Assembly (NCBI GenBank): GCA_044227095.1
Contig: JBGAFV010000001.1
Location: 4,340,001-4,404,000, forward strand
Length of the DNA: 64,000 bases
Reading direction: 5' to 3'
From: JACMLD01 sp044227095
Lineage (GTDB): Bacteria; Bacteroidota; Bacteroidia; Chitinophagales; Chitinophagaceae
The position numbers were made by a program, and so were the translations under genes. The notes beneath the pieces were generated by a model. The model ran no database searches and was not told the DNA's origin. It saw nothing but the letters and a program-made list of their open reading frames with translations. This document shows positions 17,494 to 26,108 of this stretch, piece by piece. Each line of letters starts with the position of its first letter. Position 1 is the first letter of the stretch.

Positions 17494-18606
17494 ATGGATA
17501 GTATTAAACAACATATTGAAGACCGACTTTGGCAAGTAATAAAGAAAAACTATATTTCAGAAAACTTCACAAACTGTATACTTGATGCTATCCAATTTTT
17601 GGGAGACACATTGCGGGAAAAGTCAGGTATAGACAGTGACGGCGTCCAACTCGTAGGCTCCGCGTTAGGGGGAGAGAATCCGAAGATTAAACTTAACGGC
17701 TTAACAACAGAGACCGAAAGAAATGTTCAAAAAGGGATCGAAAGCATTTTTCGTGGCCTCTTTTCAGCTTATAGAAATCCAAGAAGCCATTCAAAAATAA
17801 ATGATACTGAGTTAGATTGTTTTGAAGTTGTAATTTTCCTCAACCACCTTCTAAAAATAATCGACAAATCTAAGGGTAAGTTTTCTGTAGAAGAATTCAG
17901 CCTTCGGGTTTTTGATAATGATTTTGTAGAAACTGATGAATATGCTGACTTGTTAGTAAAAGAAATTCCAGAACCTAAATTATTTGACATTGCACATGAC
18001 CTTTTTACAAAAAAAACAACCGGAAATATTCACAACATTAGGCGAATCTGGACTCGACTCTACCCTAAATTAAATAGTACACAAAAGTCAGATTTACTTG
18101 CAATAGCATCTAATGAACTTCGGTACACCGATACAACGTTTCTTATAGTACGAATAATAGCACTTTTTAAGTCCGACTGGCTTCAGCTAGCAGAAGATGC
18201 CCGACATCGTGCCGAAAACAAATTATTAAAATCAATACCAAATGCAGAAATTTCGAAACATGGTCAGTTAAGCGAGGAAGGCGCAATTACAACTTGGATT
18301 TTTTCAATTTTAAGTAATTCTGTATTCAAATTTGAAATTTCCAAATCTTTGTCAGAACTATTCGACTCTAACGAAGACCATCAGCGGTTTGCAGTTAAAT
18401 ATGTTGGACCTTACCTATCAGAAATAATGGAAGAAACAATGTTTTTTTATTCACTTCCAGACGTGTTTAAATCGCAAATCGAAAATGGAAACAAAATTAT
18501 TTACGATTTTGTCATCTCGAAATTCAAAGAGGATGAACTTGATGAATATAAAGATTGCATTTCTATTTATCAATCAAAAAATTTAATTGACGACCTTCCG
18601 TTTTAA
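17494..18606 (+). CDS. Cassette 2: HEPN-type TIGR02391-like protein
   Basis: 370 aa, no signal. The N-terminal half resembles the TIGR02391 (Hypoth_Ymh) family: GSALGGENPKIKLNGL, then RNVQKGIESIFRGLFSAYRNPRSH. R94-N95 and H99 form an Rx4H motif like that of HEPN RNases, which act in toxin-antitoxin and abortive infection systems. The C-terminal 230 residues are helical and unassigned. No antitoxin gene shares the cassette. An anti-phage or RNA-cleaving role is an inference from the motif. Confidence 0.75.
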   Translation: MDSIKQHIEDRLWQVIKKNYISENFTNCILDAIQFLGDTLREKSGIDSDGVQLVGSALGGENPKIKLNGLTTETERNVQKGIESIFRGLFSAYRNPRSHSKINDTELDCFEVVIFLNHLLKIIDKSKGKFSVEEFSLRVFDNDFVETDEYADLLVKEIPEPKLFDIAHDLFTKKTTGNIHNIRRIWTRLYPKLNSTQKSDLLAIASNELRYTDTTFLIVRIIALFKSDWLQLAEDARHRAENKLLKSIPNAEISKHGQLSEEGAITTWIFSILSNSVFKFEISKSLSELFDSNEDHQRFAVKYVGPYLSEIMEETMFFYSLPDVFKSQIENGNKIIYDFVISKFKEDELDEYKDCISIYQSKNLIDDLPF

Positions 18607-18611
18607 TCTTC

Positions 18612-18808
18612 GCCCAACAAGCGGTTTGCTGCTATGCTGGCAGACGGAAAAACAATCTACGGTTTTACTACTATCAGCTAATATCGGGCTTGACCGAATA
18701 CTGTTCGGCTTTTGTTGTTAACTTCAACATTAGTAATTTTAATCGGCTTCAGTTGCCGGGCTGACACAGCAACAATCCCAGCCCTGCGGCAAGCCTCGAA
18801 CGTTAGCT
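18612..18808 (+). repeat. attC-like site 2 (197 bp)
   Basis: GCCCAAC 18612-18618; GTTAGCT 18802-18808. It belongs to the same sub-family as site 1 (GCTATGCTGGC, CGGGCTGAC). The preceding cassette's start (GTTGGGCGAA, 17459) is the exact complement of its end. Confidence 0.8.
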
Positions 18809-18818
18809 GTAATCTTAT

Positions 18819-19505
18819 ATGGACACTACCAACGCAAATATTGCTCATCAATCGTATGAGCTGCTAAAAATTATCTTAGATTTCATCGGCACCATCATGT
18901 GGCCGGTGACAGTCTTAATCATTATTTATTTATTTCGGACAGAAATACAAAAACTACTACTGCGAGCAAAAAAAGTTGAGTTGCCAGGCGGCGTTTCATT
19001 GGAGACACTTGAGCAAGATATTAGTCAAGCCAAGGAGCTTTCTGTCGAAGTGGAGAAAGAAAGAAAACCAGAGGCAAAAGAAATTATTTCTAAAGTTACA
19101 CCGGCAGTAGAGTCGGAAGCTAACAGGAAAATGATTGAGGTCGGCTTAACACCTTCGCCAAGTGGGCTTGACTTGAATTACTACAGAAATATTGTTGACA
19201 TAGACCCAAGGCTTGCACTAATTGGTCTAAGAGCAGACCTGGAAACTATGCTTAAAAATTTGGCTAAAGGGTTCAATGTATCAGTAAGTGATAGAGACTC
19301 ATCATCAAAGATTTTATCTAAACTATTCGACAAAGGAGCAATCACTTCGAGGCAGTTTCAATTTATTAATACGTTATTTAAGATTTGTAATTCTGCCGCA
19401 CATGGAACATTAATTACAAAAGAACAGGCCTTAGAGGTATTAGAAATAGGTGACGTTTTAGTTAAAGATTACATAGCATGGCTCTCATGGGGATTTAAAC
19501 GATGA
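18819..19505 (+). CDS. Cassette 3: membrane-anchored protein with DUF4145/HEPN-like C-terminus
   Basis: 228 aa. One membrane helix (about 15-42, FIGTIMWPVTVLIIIYLF) is followed by a coiled segment rich in Glu/Lys. A C-terminal helical domain (about 130-228) contains LRADLETMLKNLAKG and FKICNSAAHGTLITKEQA. The N-x3-H pattern recalls DUF4145/HEPN-fold proteins, but the motif Arg is replaced by Cys, so nuclease activity is doubtful. The gene starts 17 bp after the GTT core. Confidence 0.68.
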   Translation: MDTTNANIAHQSYELLKIILDFIGTIMWPVTVLIIIYLFRTEIQKLLLRAKKVELPGGVSLETLEQDISQAKELSVEVEKERKPEAKEIISKVTPAVESEANRKMIEVGLTPSPSGLDLNYYRNIVDIDPRLALIGLRADLETMLKNLAKGFNVSVSDRDSSSKILSKLFDKGAITSRQFQFINTLFKICNSAAHGTLITKEQALEVLEIGDVLVKDYIAWLSWGFKR

Positions 19506-19513
19506 AAGCCTAC

Positions 19514-19708
19514 AGCTAACATTGCATTGGCAATATGGCGGGGCGACGAATAAAATCTCATCTTTTTGTTCATTACTCAACTTCGGTTTCGGCAGACGAA
19601 TAACGCCAAGCAACAGAATAAACAATGAACTTTTAATTATAAATTTAGCAGCGGTTATGGGCAGACGGAATTTAATTCCCAACCTGCGTAATGCCCTGTT
19701 TGTTAGCT
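19514..19708 (+). repeat. attC-like site 3 (195 bp)
   Basis: AGCTAAC 19514-19520; GTTAGCT 19702-19708. Second sub-family: CAGCGGTTATGGGCAGACGG and CCAACCTGCGTAATGCCCTG in the right arm. Confidence 0.78.
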
Positions 19709-19718
19709 GAAATACTTT

Positions 19719-20294
19719 ATGAAATTTATCCTTCTAATATTACTTTTAATAACCTGTGAGTTCAGTAATTGCCAGACAATAAATAATGTTCCTAAAGTGA
19801 ATAGTACTGGCTGGTTAGAATACAATTACGTTTTAAAATCTCAAAATGAACTGCACCAAAAAACACTTCTTCATTATACAAATAGAACTGTTTTGAGATT
19901 CTGGAGTTTTACAAACCTCAAATCAAGTTTAACAGAAATTTCAAAAATCGGTGTTAAATGGGATATGACAAAATACGACTTTAAACTTCATATAAAACAA
20001 CAGCTTTCAATCTCAAATATATCCAAAAGCAAACCCTCTATAAGAACAAACTTAGACTCATTTCTTATACGAATGACTAAACTTGGATTCGATACGTTAA
20101 CTGCACAGGATAACATTAAATTAGAAGATGTTCTTGTGGACGGAGTTTTATATTGTTTTGAATTTAGTAATGAAGACAAATACAATTTCTACTATTACTC
20201 AAATCCGAAATCTCAGAAAAATAAGTATCCACAAGCAAATATTGTTAGTGCTATACTTCGTGAATTTGAAGCGGTGATTGATATTAACAGGTAG
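19719..20294 (+). CDS. Cassette 4: exported protein of unknown function
   Basis: 191 aa with a Sec signal (MKFILLILLLITCEFSNCQ, cleavage near residue 18). The mature part alternates beta and helical segments (YNFYYYSNPKSQKNKYPQA near the end) and has no recognised domain. Periplasmic or outer-membrane location is expected. The cassette ends 22 bp after the stop codon, with the longest start/end complementarity in the array. Confidence 0.7.
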   Translation: MKFILLILLLITCEFSNCQTINNVPKVNSTGWLEYNYVLKSQNELHQKTLLHYTNRTVLRFWSFTNLKSSLTEISKIGVKWDMTKYDFKLHIKQQLSISNISKSKPSIRTNLDSFLIRMTKLGFDTLTAQDNIKLEDVLVDGVLYCFEFSNEDKYNFYYYSNPKSQKNKYPQANIVSAILREFEAVIDINR

Positions 20295-20315
20295 AAGCAT
20301 TTAGCATAGTATTTC

Positions 20316-20506
20316 AGCTAACAAAAGTATTGGCAAAAGTTTGGCGGACGGAAGTGCAATCGGTCAGTACTCAATTCAAATTAAGTTCCGGCAGGTCGAA
20401 CAACTTTCAACATCAAATCTTAACTTCAACAAGCTAACTTAATCAGCAGCGGTTATCGGCAGACGAATACTAATTCCCCACCTGCATAAAGCCCTGCTCG
20501 TTGGCA
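20316..20506 (+). repeat. attC-like site 4 (191 bp)
   Basis: AGCTAAC 20316-20322; GTTGGCA 20500-20506. Same sub-family as site 3. The 15 bases ending here are the reverse complement of the 15 bases that start the cassette at 19702. Confidence 0.8.
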
Positions 20507-20529
20507 ATAATTTTAGAAAGACCTTACTA

Positions 20530-21129
20530 ATGACAATAACCCGACAAATTTTAATTGACTATTGCGACAAATTCTTAAATGACACGGTTGACAAAAAAGT
20601 TATTCAAGATTTTGCATGGGAGGCAATCACTTCTGACGACTTTGAATTTGTAGATGATGATATTGTCTCAGAAACAATTTTTGAGTGGGACAATGAGGAC
20701 ATAAACTTTGAAATCAACAAGACTAACATTCAACTTTGGAAAGACCGGCTTCAGACCGGACAAGACAATTTACTTGCTTATAATTCCTGGAACTCACACA
20801 TTGAAAACCAAAAAGAAATCTGTGCAACACATAATTCCAAATGGAAACCGATAAACAAAAAATTAAGAGTTGGCGTTTCAGCAAACCTTGACAAAGACCC
20901 AATCAATGGGCTAAGGCATCCAGGCGAAGAAAGAACAACTGGTTGGTTTATATGGACAGGAGATTATTCAGAAGCTGATGACTTCTTTAAACCTATGTGT
21001 GCTGAACATTTATTGCAAATCAGACCAGACATTATTAAATATTTGGGGCTTGACATTGGTTATAGATTTCTTGCCGACAAGAATGGTTACGAAGATGTTT
21101 GGTATGACGAGAAACTTAAAAACATATAA
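20530..21129 (+). CDS. Cassette 5: Imm33/DUF2185-like immunity protein
   Basis: 199 aa, cytoplasmic, acidic. The C-terminal 80 residues carry GLRHPGEERTTGWFIWTGDYSEADDFFKPMCAEHL...LGLDIGYRFLADKNGYEDVWYDE, matching the pattern of the Imm33 (DUF2185) family found as immunity proteins of polymorphic toxins. The N-terminal 115 residues are not recognised. No toxin is encoded nearby, so any immunity role would be against an unlinked toxin. Confidence 0.65.
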   Translation: MTITRQILIDYCDKFLNDTVDKKVIQDFAWEAITSDDFEFVDDDIVSETIFEWDNEDINFEINKTNIQLWKDRLQTGQDNLLAYNSWNSHIENQKEICATHNSKWKPINKKLRVGVSANLDKDPINGLRHPGEERTTGWFIWTGDYSEADDFFKPMCAEHLLQIRPDIIKYLGLDIGYRFLADKNGYEDVWYDEKLKNI

Positions 21130-21151
21130 ACCGGCGGCGAAGAAAAACGGC

Positions 21152-21334
21152 TGCCAACATAGGGTTCCTATGTAAAGCGATCTCAGGAATTGTCATTAAT
21201 CACCAGCGGCTATATTTTGATGGTTTTAAAGGATAGATTTATTTAAGTTTCAAAATCAGTTTTCATAACTTAGTTTAGTAGCCGGGTCTGGCGTTGTAAA
21301 TTTTCAGCCCGGCAGCAAGGCGTAAACGTTGGGC
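21152..21334 (+). repeat. attC-like site 5 (183 bp)
   Basis: TGCCAAC 21152-21158; GTTGGGC 21328-21334. First copy of the main sub-family: CAGCGGCTAT in the left arm pairs with GTAGCCGGG in the right, with the apical TAAGTT...AACTTA hairpin between. Confidence 0.82.
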
Positions 21335-21359
21335 GCAAATTTAAAACGATACTCTACTC

Positions 21360-21953
21360 ATGAAATTATTATTGACAATTCTTTGTAATCTGACCGTCGT
21401 GACAACTTCGCTTGGACAAGAGATTAGCTACGACGATTTTAAATCTATCATTCCTTTTTTGCAAAAAGAAGATTTTAAAGGCGCCTTTGACAAAACAACT
21501 CAACTTTTAAATTCAACTCAAAGCGACAGTTCCGATTTGCATGGAATTGTTGTTTACATGAACATATTTTCAGCAGCAGGTATGGTGACACTTGACCAAA
21601 TGACCCACGCCGACTTTTTAAAAAAAGCAAATAAATTCGTTGGACAGAGGATTGTTATGTCTGCACATCCTTGTATTGATAGTTCATCTCAAGGATATAA
21701 TTCTTTGAAGTTTGTTACACAGGACGGACAATTGCAAGGCATGACAATATCTCCTAACAACAAAAAGACAAACATTCTTTGCTTTGAGTACTTCAAATAT
21801 GCCGACCCAATAAATCCAGCAGAGTTGGTTGGGAAAAACGTAAGAAGTGGCGGAACGTTAGTATCAGTTGAGGTAAATCCAAACAATTCTAAAATTTGGA
21901 TTTCAAGACTTCATATAGACAACGCATTTGCCAGAGAAATGACACCGAGATAA
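21360..21953 (+). CDS. Cassette 6: exported protein of unknown function
   Basis: 197 aa with a Sec signal (MKLLLTILCNLTVVTTSLGQ). The mature part starts with a helical segment (DDFKSIIPFLQKEDFKGAFDKTTQLL), followed by beta-rich sequence (GQRIVMSAHPCID; GGTLVSVEVNPNNSKIWISRLHID). No family is recognised. Confidence 0.7.
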   Translation: MKLLLTILCNLTVVTTSLGQEISYDDFKSIIPFLQKEDFKGAFDKTTQLLNSTQSDSSDLHGIVVYMNIFSAAGMVTLDQMTHADFLKKANKFVGQRIVMSAHPCIDSSSQGYNSLKFVTQDGQLQGMTISPNNKKTNILCFEYFKYADPINPAELVGKNVRSGGTLVSVEVNPNNSKIWISRLHIDNAFAREMTPR

Positions 21954-21959
21954 ATCTGC

Positions 21960-22153
21960 TGTCAACATTAGGTTTTTATGCTAGTTGGACTTGACGTAGG
22001 AACATCAACAACAAATCTTTAATCACCAGCAGCTATGTGGCGGCAGTCTGAAAACTTAGATCTGTTAAAATAAAATCTCTTTATTAATTTAGTGCAGTAG
22101 CCGGGTTTGGCGTTATTAATTTATAGCCAGGCAGCAAGGCGTAAACGTTGGCA
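21960..22153 (+). repeat. attC-like site 6 (194 bp), diverged
   Basis: Degenerate left box TGTCAAC 21960-21966; GTTGGCA 22147-22153. The arms match the main sub-family (GTAGCCGGGTTTGGCGTTATT, AGGCGTAAAC), but the apical hairpin has been replaced by an AT-rich segment. Confidence 0.72.
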
Positions 22154-22169
22154 GCAAGTTTAAAGAGCA

Positions 22170-22910
22170 ATGGACATCAATAAAGCAATACAAATATTGG
22201 AAGCATTAGCGTCAGGTTGTTCACCAGCAACTGGAGAGATAATCCCCAATGACAACATATTAAATGACCGTACTGTTATTAGAGCATTACAATTTGCAAT
22301 CGATAATTTGAAGAAAGAACATACTGAAAAGTCCACAGACATAGAAATCGAAGAAAATGATATTCAGGCTGCATTACAATTATTTAAAGAGCAAGACAGA
22401 AACCCGACAGCCAATAATTTGACAGGATTCTTTCTTAGTACAAGACAATTTAAAAATCCTACTCTTCTTTCTAGTAAACTCTACGGTAAGTTTAAAGGTG
22501 CATATACAAGCGGACAACTGCTGGATTTCTTTTCACAATATCTCGTAGAAAATCAAATTGCACCTAAAAATAAATTTAGAGACGACGCTTATAGACAAAT
22601 CGATTATTTTGAAAAAGAGAAGTTCAATAAGCTAACTGAAAATGGCATAAAACAACTGAAAGAAAAGATAAGTGAGATTGGAATTTTAAAAACTGAAAAT
22701 CTCTCTGATTACGTTGTAGAAGCAAGAAAAGTCTATTCAAGGGCTTATGAACATTGGTCTGACAAAGAAACGGAACTTTTGAGCAAAGCTATAAAGTACA
22801 CAAATGACCTCAACTTACTTGCTGACTGTTTCCAAAGAGGAAAAGGGTCAATTGAGTCGGCTGCTAAGAAAATAATTTATTCAGATCAAAAAATAGGTGA
22901 CAAAACATAA
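22170..22910 (+). CDS. Cassette 7: protein with N-terminal helicase-associated-like motif and C-terminal Myb/SANT-like HTH
   Basis: 246 aa, cytoplasmic. Residues 1-45 (IQILEALASGCSPATGEIIPNDNILND...VIRALQFAI) resemble a short domain found at the edge of several helicase and restriction proteins. The C-terminal WSDKETELLSKAIKYTNDLNLLADCFQRGKGSIESAAKKI looks like a Myb/SANT-type DNA-binding fold. The middle is helical. A DNA-associated role is an inference; no catalytic motif is seen. Confidence 0.6.
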   Translation: MDINKAIQILEALASGCSPATGEIIPNDNILNDRTVIRALQFAIDNLKKEHTEKSTDIEIEENDIQAALQLFKEQDRNPTANNLTGFFLSTRQFKNPTLLSSKLYGKFKGAYTSGQLLDFFSQYLVENQIAPKNKFRDDAYRQIDYFEKEKFNKLTENGIKQLKEKISEIGILKTENLSDYVVEARKVYSRAYEHWSDKETELLSKAIKYTNDLNLLADCFQRGKGSIESAAKKIIYSDQKIGDKT

Positions 22911-22925
22911 TTCCAGAAAACCTGC

Positions 22926-23124
22926 TGCCAACATTGGTATTGCCAATAGTGGGGCTTGACATTGGAGCAATCAGCAGCGGTAATTCTGCTGTGCTGTGGT
23001 TCGGGGCTCGACGAATAGAGCCCAGTTTTGGTTTTAATATTTAACTTTATCAAAAAAGCCAGGCAGCGGTTGCGGACGGACGAATATAAAATTCCCTTCC
23101 ATCGGCAATACCTGTTCGTTGGTT
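22926..23124 (+). repeat. attC-like site 7 (199 bp)
   Basis: TGCCAAC 22926-22932; GTTGGTT 23118-23124. Third sub-family: GGTTCGGGGCTCGAC in the left half, TTCCCTTCCATCGGCAA in the right. Cassette 7 start and end are complementary at 14 of 15 positions. Confidence 0.78.
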
Positions 23125-23150
23125 GTAATTTTAATTGAACATCACTTTTT

Positions 23151-24029
23151 ATGAAAGCATTTTTATCATATAATTTTAGCGATAATATTTCTCCAATCAC
23201 TTCTCTTCTAACAAGACAAGGGGTAGACGTTTTTGATTCCCGTAACGATATTCAGTATGGTACATCATTTCAAAAAGCGATTAAGAACGCAATTGCTGAA
23301 TGCGACTTTTTACTTCTAATCTATTCAAGTGAAAATCCAAATATAGCTTTTGAGGCCGGTATTGCAGTGAGCAGCAATAAACCAATATTTTCCATCATAT
23401 CAGAAAAAAAGAACGACCCAGATTTTCTATTTGATTCAACTTATGTCCACGCTCTACCAAATGAAATAGAGAAAATTGAATTTAATCTTAAGATATTTCT
23501 GGATAAGATCAAGCCCAAAAAAAGTAGCAATACAATTAAGAAACATACATATTATGGAGGTGGTGAGCCAAACCATTACCTTGATATTTATAATAAATAC
23601 ATCAATATAAATGTTAAGTCTGAAAGAAATTATGAATTGTTATTCAAGGACATTTTCGAAATCTATAAATTAAGTGTCATTCAAAACAAGTTTGACAACA
23701 AGTCAGATTTTTATACAGACTTCTGCATTTGGAGTGACAAATTGAGTAACATAATTGGCAACCCTATTCTAATCGAAGTAAAAAAGGAAATAAATTCTAA
23801 AATACTTGAAAGCGTAACGGAAAATATAACGAAACTCATAAGTAATAATTTTGCCGAAAGCTGCCTTGTTTTTTATGACACCTTAAAAGAAATAAATAAG
23901 AAAGATTTACCAAACACTTCCAAATATCTATTTATTCAAATTTCTGATTTTATTGAAAAACTTAATGATGGTGATTTCAATGACTCAATAAGAAAGATTC
24001 GAAACGAAATAGTACATAATCAATTTTAA
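23151..24029 (+). CDS. Cassette 8, gene 1: TIR-domain protein with HEPN-like C-terminal motif
   Basis: 292 aa. Residues 1-120 form a TIR domain: FLSYNFSDN (beta-A), GVDVFDSRNDIQYGTSF (BB-loop region), CDFLLLIYSSENPNIAFEAGIA (E68 is at the position of the catalytic Glu of NAD-cleaving TIRs) and KPIFSII. Residues 135-292 are helical and end in KIRNEIVHNQF, where R284 and H289 form an Rx4H motif as in HEPN nucleases. It lies one base before the nuclease gene in the same cassette. Bacterial TIR proteins often act as NADase effectors in anti-phage defence; that role is inferred here. Confidence 0.83.
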   Translation: MKAFLSYNFSDNISPITSLLTRQGVDVFDSRNDIQYGTSFQKAIKNAIAECDFLLLIYSSENPNIAFEAGIAVSSNKPIFSIISEKKNDPDFLFDSTYVHALPNEIEKIEFNLKIFLDKIKPKKSSNTIKKHTYYGGGEPNHYLDIYNKYININVKSERNYELLFKDIFEIYKLSVIQNKFDNKSDFYTDFCIWSDKLSNIIGNPILIEVKKEINSKILESVTENITKLISNNFAESCLVFYDTLKEINKKDLPNTSKYLFIQISDFIEKLNDGDFNDSIRKIRNEIVHNQF

Positions 24030-24030
24030 A

Positions 24031-24564
24031 ATGGCTAATTATTCTAACGCAACTTTGGCGGGCCATTTTAATACTTGCGATAATGGCGGAACAGTACAAA
24101 TCAAAGGAAAAGCCTTTGAAGATTTGGCATGCTATCTTTTTGAAACAATTCCTGGTGTTTCAATAGCATTACGAAATCAAATGAACGCTTACAACAATGA
24201 AGAAATAGACGTAGCAATTTGGAACGATAAATCGAGATATGGGCTTAACTTTTTGCCCAATGTAGTTCTTATTGAATGTAAGAATTGGACTAATGCAGTA
24301 TCAAGTATTGAAGTAAACTGGTTTTGTCAAAAACTAGCTTCAAGAGGCTTAGACTTTGGTATTCTAATAGCAAACAATGGAATTACGGGTAATGCTGATG
24401 ATTTAACAGCAGCACATAACACGATAGCTTTTCATTTAGCACAAAAGAGAAAGGTAATTGTTATAACTAGGGCAGAAATTAATGCTCTGACAAATACCAA
24501 CGAGATAATACATTTAATCAAGGAAAAAATCTGTTTACTTTCGGTAGCTGGACGAATAGCATAA
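24031..24564 (+). CDS. Cassette 8, gene 2: PD-(D/E)XK restriction-endonuclease-like protein
   Basis: 177 aa. EEIDVAIW (D60) followed by VVLIECKNW (E82, K84) is the D...ExK core of a restriction-like nuclease (Mrr-type), preceded by a helix with E30 (GKAFEDL). The GILIANNGITGN segment is typical of the final strands of these folds. It starts one base after the stop of the TIR gene, so the pair is one transcription unit carried in a single cassette. A sensor/nuclease partner of the TIR protein is an inference. Confidence 0.78.
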   Translation: MANYSNATLAGHFNTCDNGGTVQIKGKAFEDLACYLFETIPGVSIALRNQMNAYNNEEIDVAIWNDKSRYGLNFLPNVVLIECKNWTNAVSSIEVNWFCQKLASRGLDFGILIANNGITGNADDLTAAHNTIAFHLAQKRKVIVITRAEINALTNTNEIIHLIKEKICLLSVAGRIA

Positions 24565-24574
24565 CTAAAACTAC

Positions 24575-24767
24575 GCCCAACAAAAGTATTTGCAAAAGCA
24601 GGGCATGCCAATCTAACATCAGCTATGTGCAAGTTCAGCAGCGGCTATGTGGCAACGGTTTAAAAGATAGATTTGTGTAAGTTTCAAAATCAGTTTTCAT
24701 AACTTAGTGCGGTAGCCGGGCTTGACGTTATAAATGCCAGCCCGGCAGCAAGGCGTAAACGTTGTAT
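24575..24767 (+). repeat. attC-like site 8 (193 bp)
   Basis: GCCCAAC 24575-24581; GTTGTAT 24761-24767. Main sub-family in the right half with apical hairpin; the left arm resembles sub-family two (AGTATTTGCAAAAGCAGGGC), so it may be a hybrid. Confidence 0.82.
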
Positions 24768-24806
24768 GCCATTGTATAGACCCCTTAACTCATAAATACT
24801 TTCATT

Positions 24807-25352
24807 GTGGAGACTATTCAATTAATAAAGCATGAAAGCGACTTAAGTGTCCAACTCGACTTCCTAATAAGTCTAGAATTTCGCAATGTATTTCGAAAAT
24901 ATCGTACCAATGGAATCTATTTAGTCGTCTTAACTTTATTCATTGTTCTTCTTTCAATATTTTCTGACGACTCGAACTACCTAGCTTTAAAAGGTGTTTC
25001 TGTAATCATGCTCACGTTAATATGGATATTCGCCTTAGGCCATCTTGTCGTTCTTTTGACACGGTATCGCAATAGAATAAAATGGAAACAAGGGCAAATT
25101 CAAGCCTATTCGACTCAAGCTACAACTGAATTTTATTTTAACGACGAGGTTATTTCTTATAAATCCGACAAGTATGATACAGCTTTAAAATGGGACTATT
25201 TCACTTACTTTAAAGAGCATAAAAACTCAATCTTTATATTTGATAATCAAAATACCTATCAAGCTCTATACTTTTCTGATCGGGAACTTGGTATTGACAA
25301 TTTCCAAACATTTAAAAACATAATTTCTCAAAAACTAAAACCATTGCCGTGA
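24807..25352 (+). CDS. Cassette 9: YcxB-like membrane protein
   Basis: 181 aa. Two membrane helices (about 36-56 YLVVLTLFIVLLSIF and 62-86 VSVIMLTLIWIFALGHLVVLL) are followed by a cytoplasmic beta domain (TEFYFNDEVISYKSDKYDTALKWDYFTYFKEHKNSIFIFDNQ...ALYF), the arrangement of YcxB-like C-terminal domain proteins. Function of the family is unknown. The GTG/ATG context is weak; the ATG at 24807 is the only good start. Confidence 0.68.
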   Translation: METIQLIKHESDLSVQLDFLISLEFRNVFRKYRTNGIYLVVLTLFIVLLSIFSDDSNYLALKGVSVIMLTLIWIFALGHLVVLLTRYRNRIKWKQGQIQAYSTQATTEFYFNDEVISYKSDKYDTALKWDYFTYFKEHKNSIFIFDNQNTYQALYFSDRELGIDNFQTFKNIISQKLKPLP

Positions 25353-25361
25353 GACAACGGC

Positions 25362-25557
25362 ACATAACATGCGGTTTGCTTCTAGGCTGGCTTGACGTTG
25401 GAGCAATCAACAATTAATCTTTAACCAGCAGCGGCTATGTGTCAACAGTTTTAAAAATAGATTTGTGTAAGTTTCAAAATCAGTTTTCATAACTTAATTT
25501 AGTGCCCGGGCCCGATGTATTAATTTTCAGGCTGGCAGTGAGCCGTAAATGTTATCG
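25362..25557 (+). repeat. attC-like site 9 (196 bp)
   Basis: ACATAAC 25362-25368; GTTATCG 25551-25557. Main sub-family with apical hairpin; the right arm is diverged (CCCGGGCCCGATGTATT). Confidence 0.78.
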
Positions 25558-25588
25558 TCAACCTTAGTTTGACAAAACAAATTTATAA

Positions 25589-25972
25589 ATGATGGATAAG
25601 AAAATATTTAATACAGACAAAGCCCCGCGTATGAGTTCAGTATTTCCACAAGCTGTGATTGCTGACAAATTTATTTTCTTATCTGGCACTCCAGGCTTTG
25701 ATTTAATTTCCGGGCAAGTTGTTAGCGACAATTTCGAAGATCAGGTTAGACAAAGTTTTCAAAACATAAAAAACATTTTGGAAGCAGCAGGTAGTGATAT
25801 GAACAAAGTTGTAAAGACTACTGTATATATGGTAACAGGAAATGACTTCGCCATTTTGAACAAAGTATATAATGAATTCTTTGGTGATAATTCCCCTGCA
25901 CGAAGTACCCCGCAGGTAATGCCTTTCCCGGCAGGTATTCTAATTTCGATAGAGTGTATTGCACTTCTCTAA
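25589..25972 (+). CDS. Cassette 10: RidA/YjgF family deaminase
   Basis: 127 aa, the full family length. Motifs: FIFLSGTPGFD, QVRQSFQNIKNILEAAGSDMNKVVKTTVYM, and the C-terminal PARSTPQVMPFPAGILISIECIAL. The family Arg that binds the carboxylate in active RidA lies in the PAR segment (P-A-R-S). RidA hydrolyses reactive enamine/imine intermediates from amino-acid metabolism; more distant members have other roles. The site after it has lost its left arm, so this gene is now physically joined to the next cassette. Confidence 0.88.
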   Translation: MMDKKIFNTDKAPRMSSVFPQAVIADKFIFLSGTPGFDLISGQVVSDNFEDQVRQSFQNIKNILEAAGSDMNKVVKTTVYMVTGNDFAILNKVYNEFFGDNSPARSTPQVMPFPAGILISIECIALL

Positions 25973-25980
25973 CCTAAACA

Positions 25981-26082
25981 AGACAGATTTGTTTAAGTTT
26001 CAAATCAGTTTTCATAACTTAGTTTAGTAGCCGGGTTTGGCGTTATAAATGCCAGCCCGGCAGCAAGGCGTAAACGTTGGCG
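25981..26082 (+). repeat. attC-like site 10, left arm deleted (102 bp)
   Basis: Only the apical hairpin and right arm of the main sub-family remain, ending in GTTGGCG 26076-26082. No RYYYAAC box follows the RidA stop, where GACGATAAC would be expected from the cassette start. A deletion has probably removed about 95 bp. Confidence 0.75.
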
Positions 26083-26108
26083 GTAATTTTTTCAGGCATC
26101 TATTTAAA

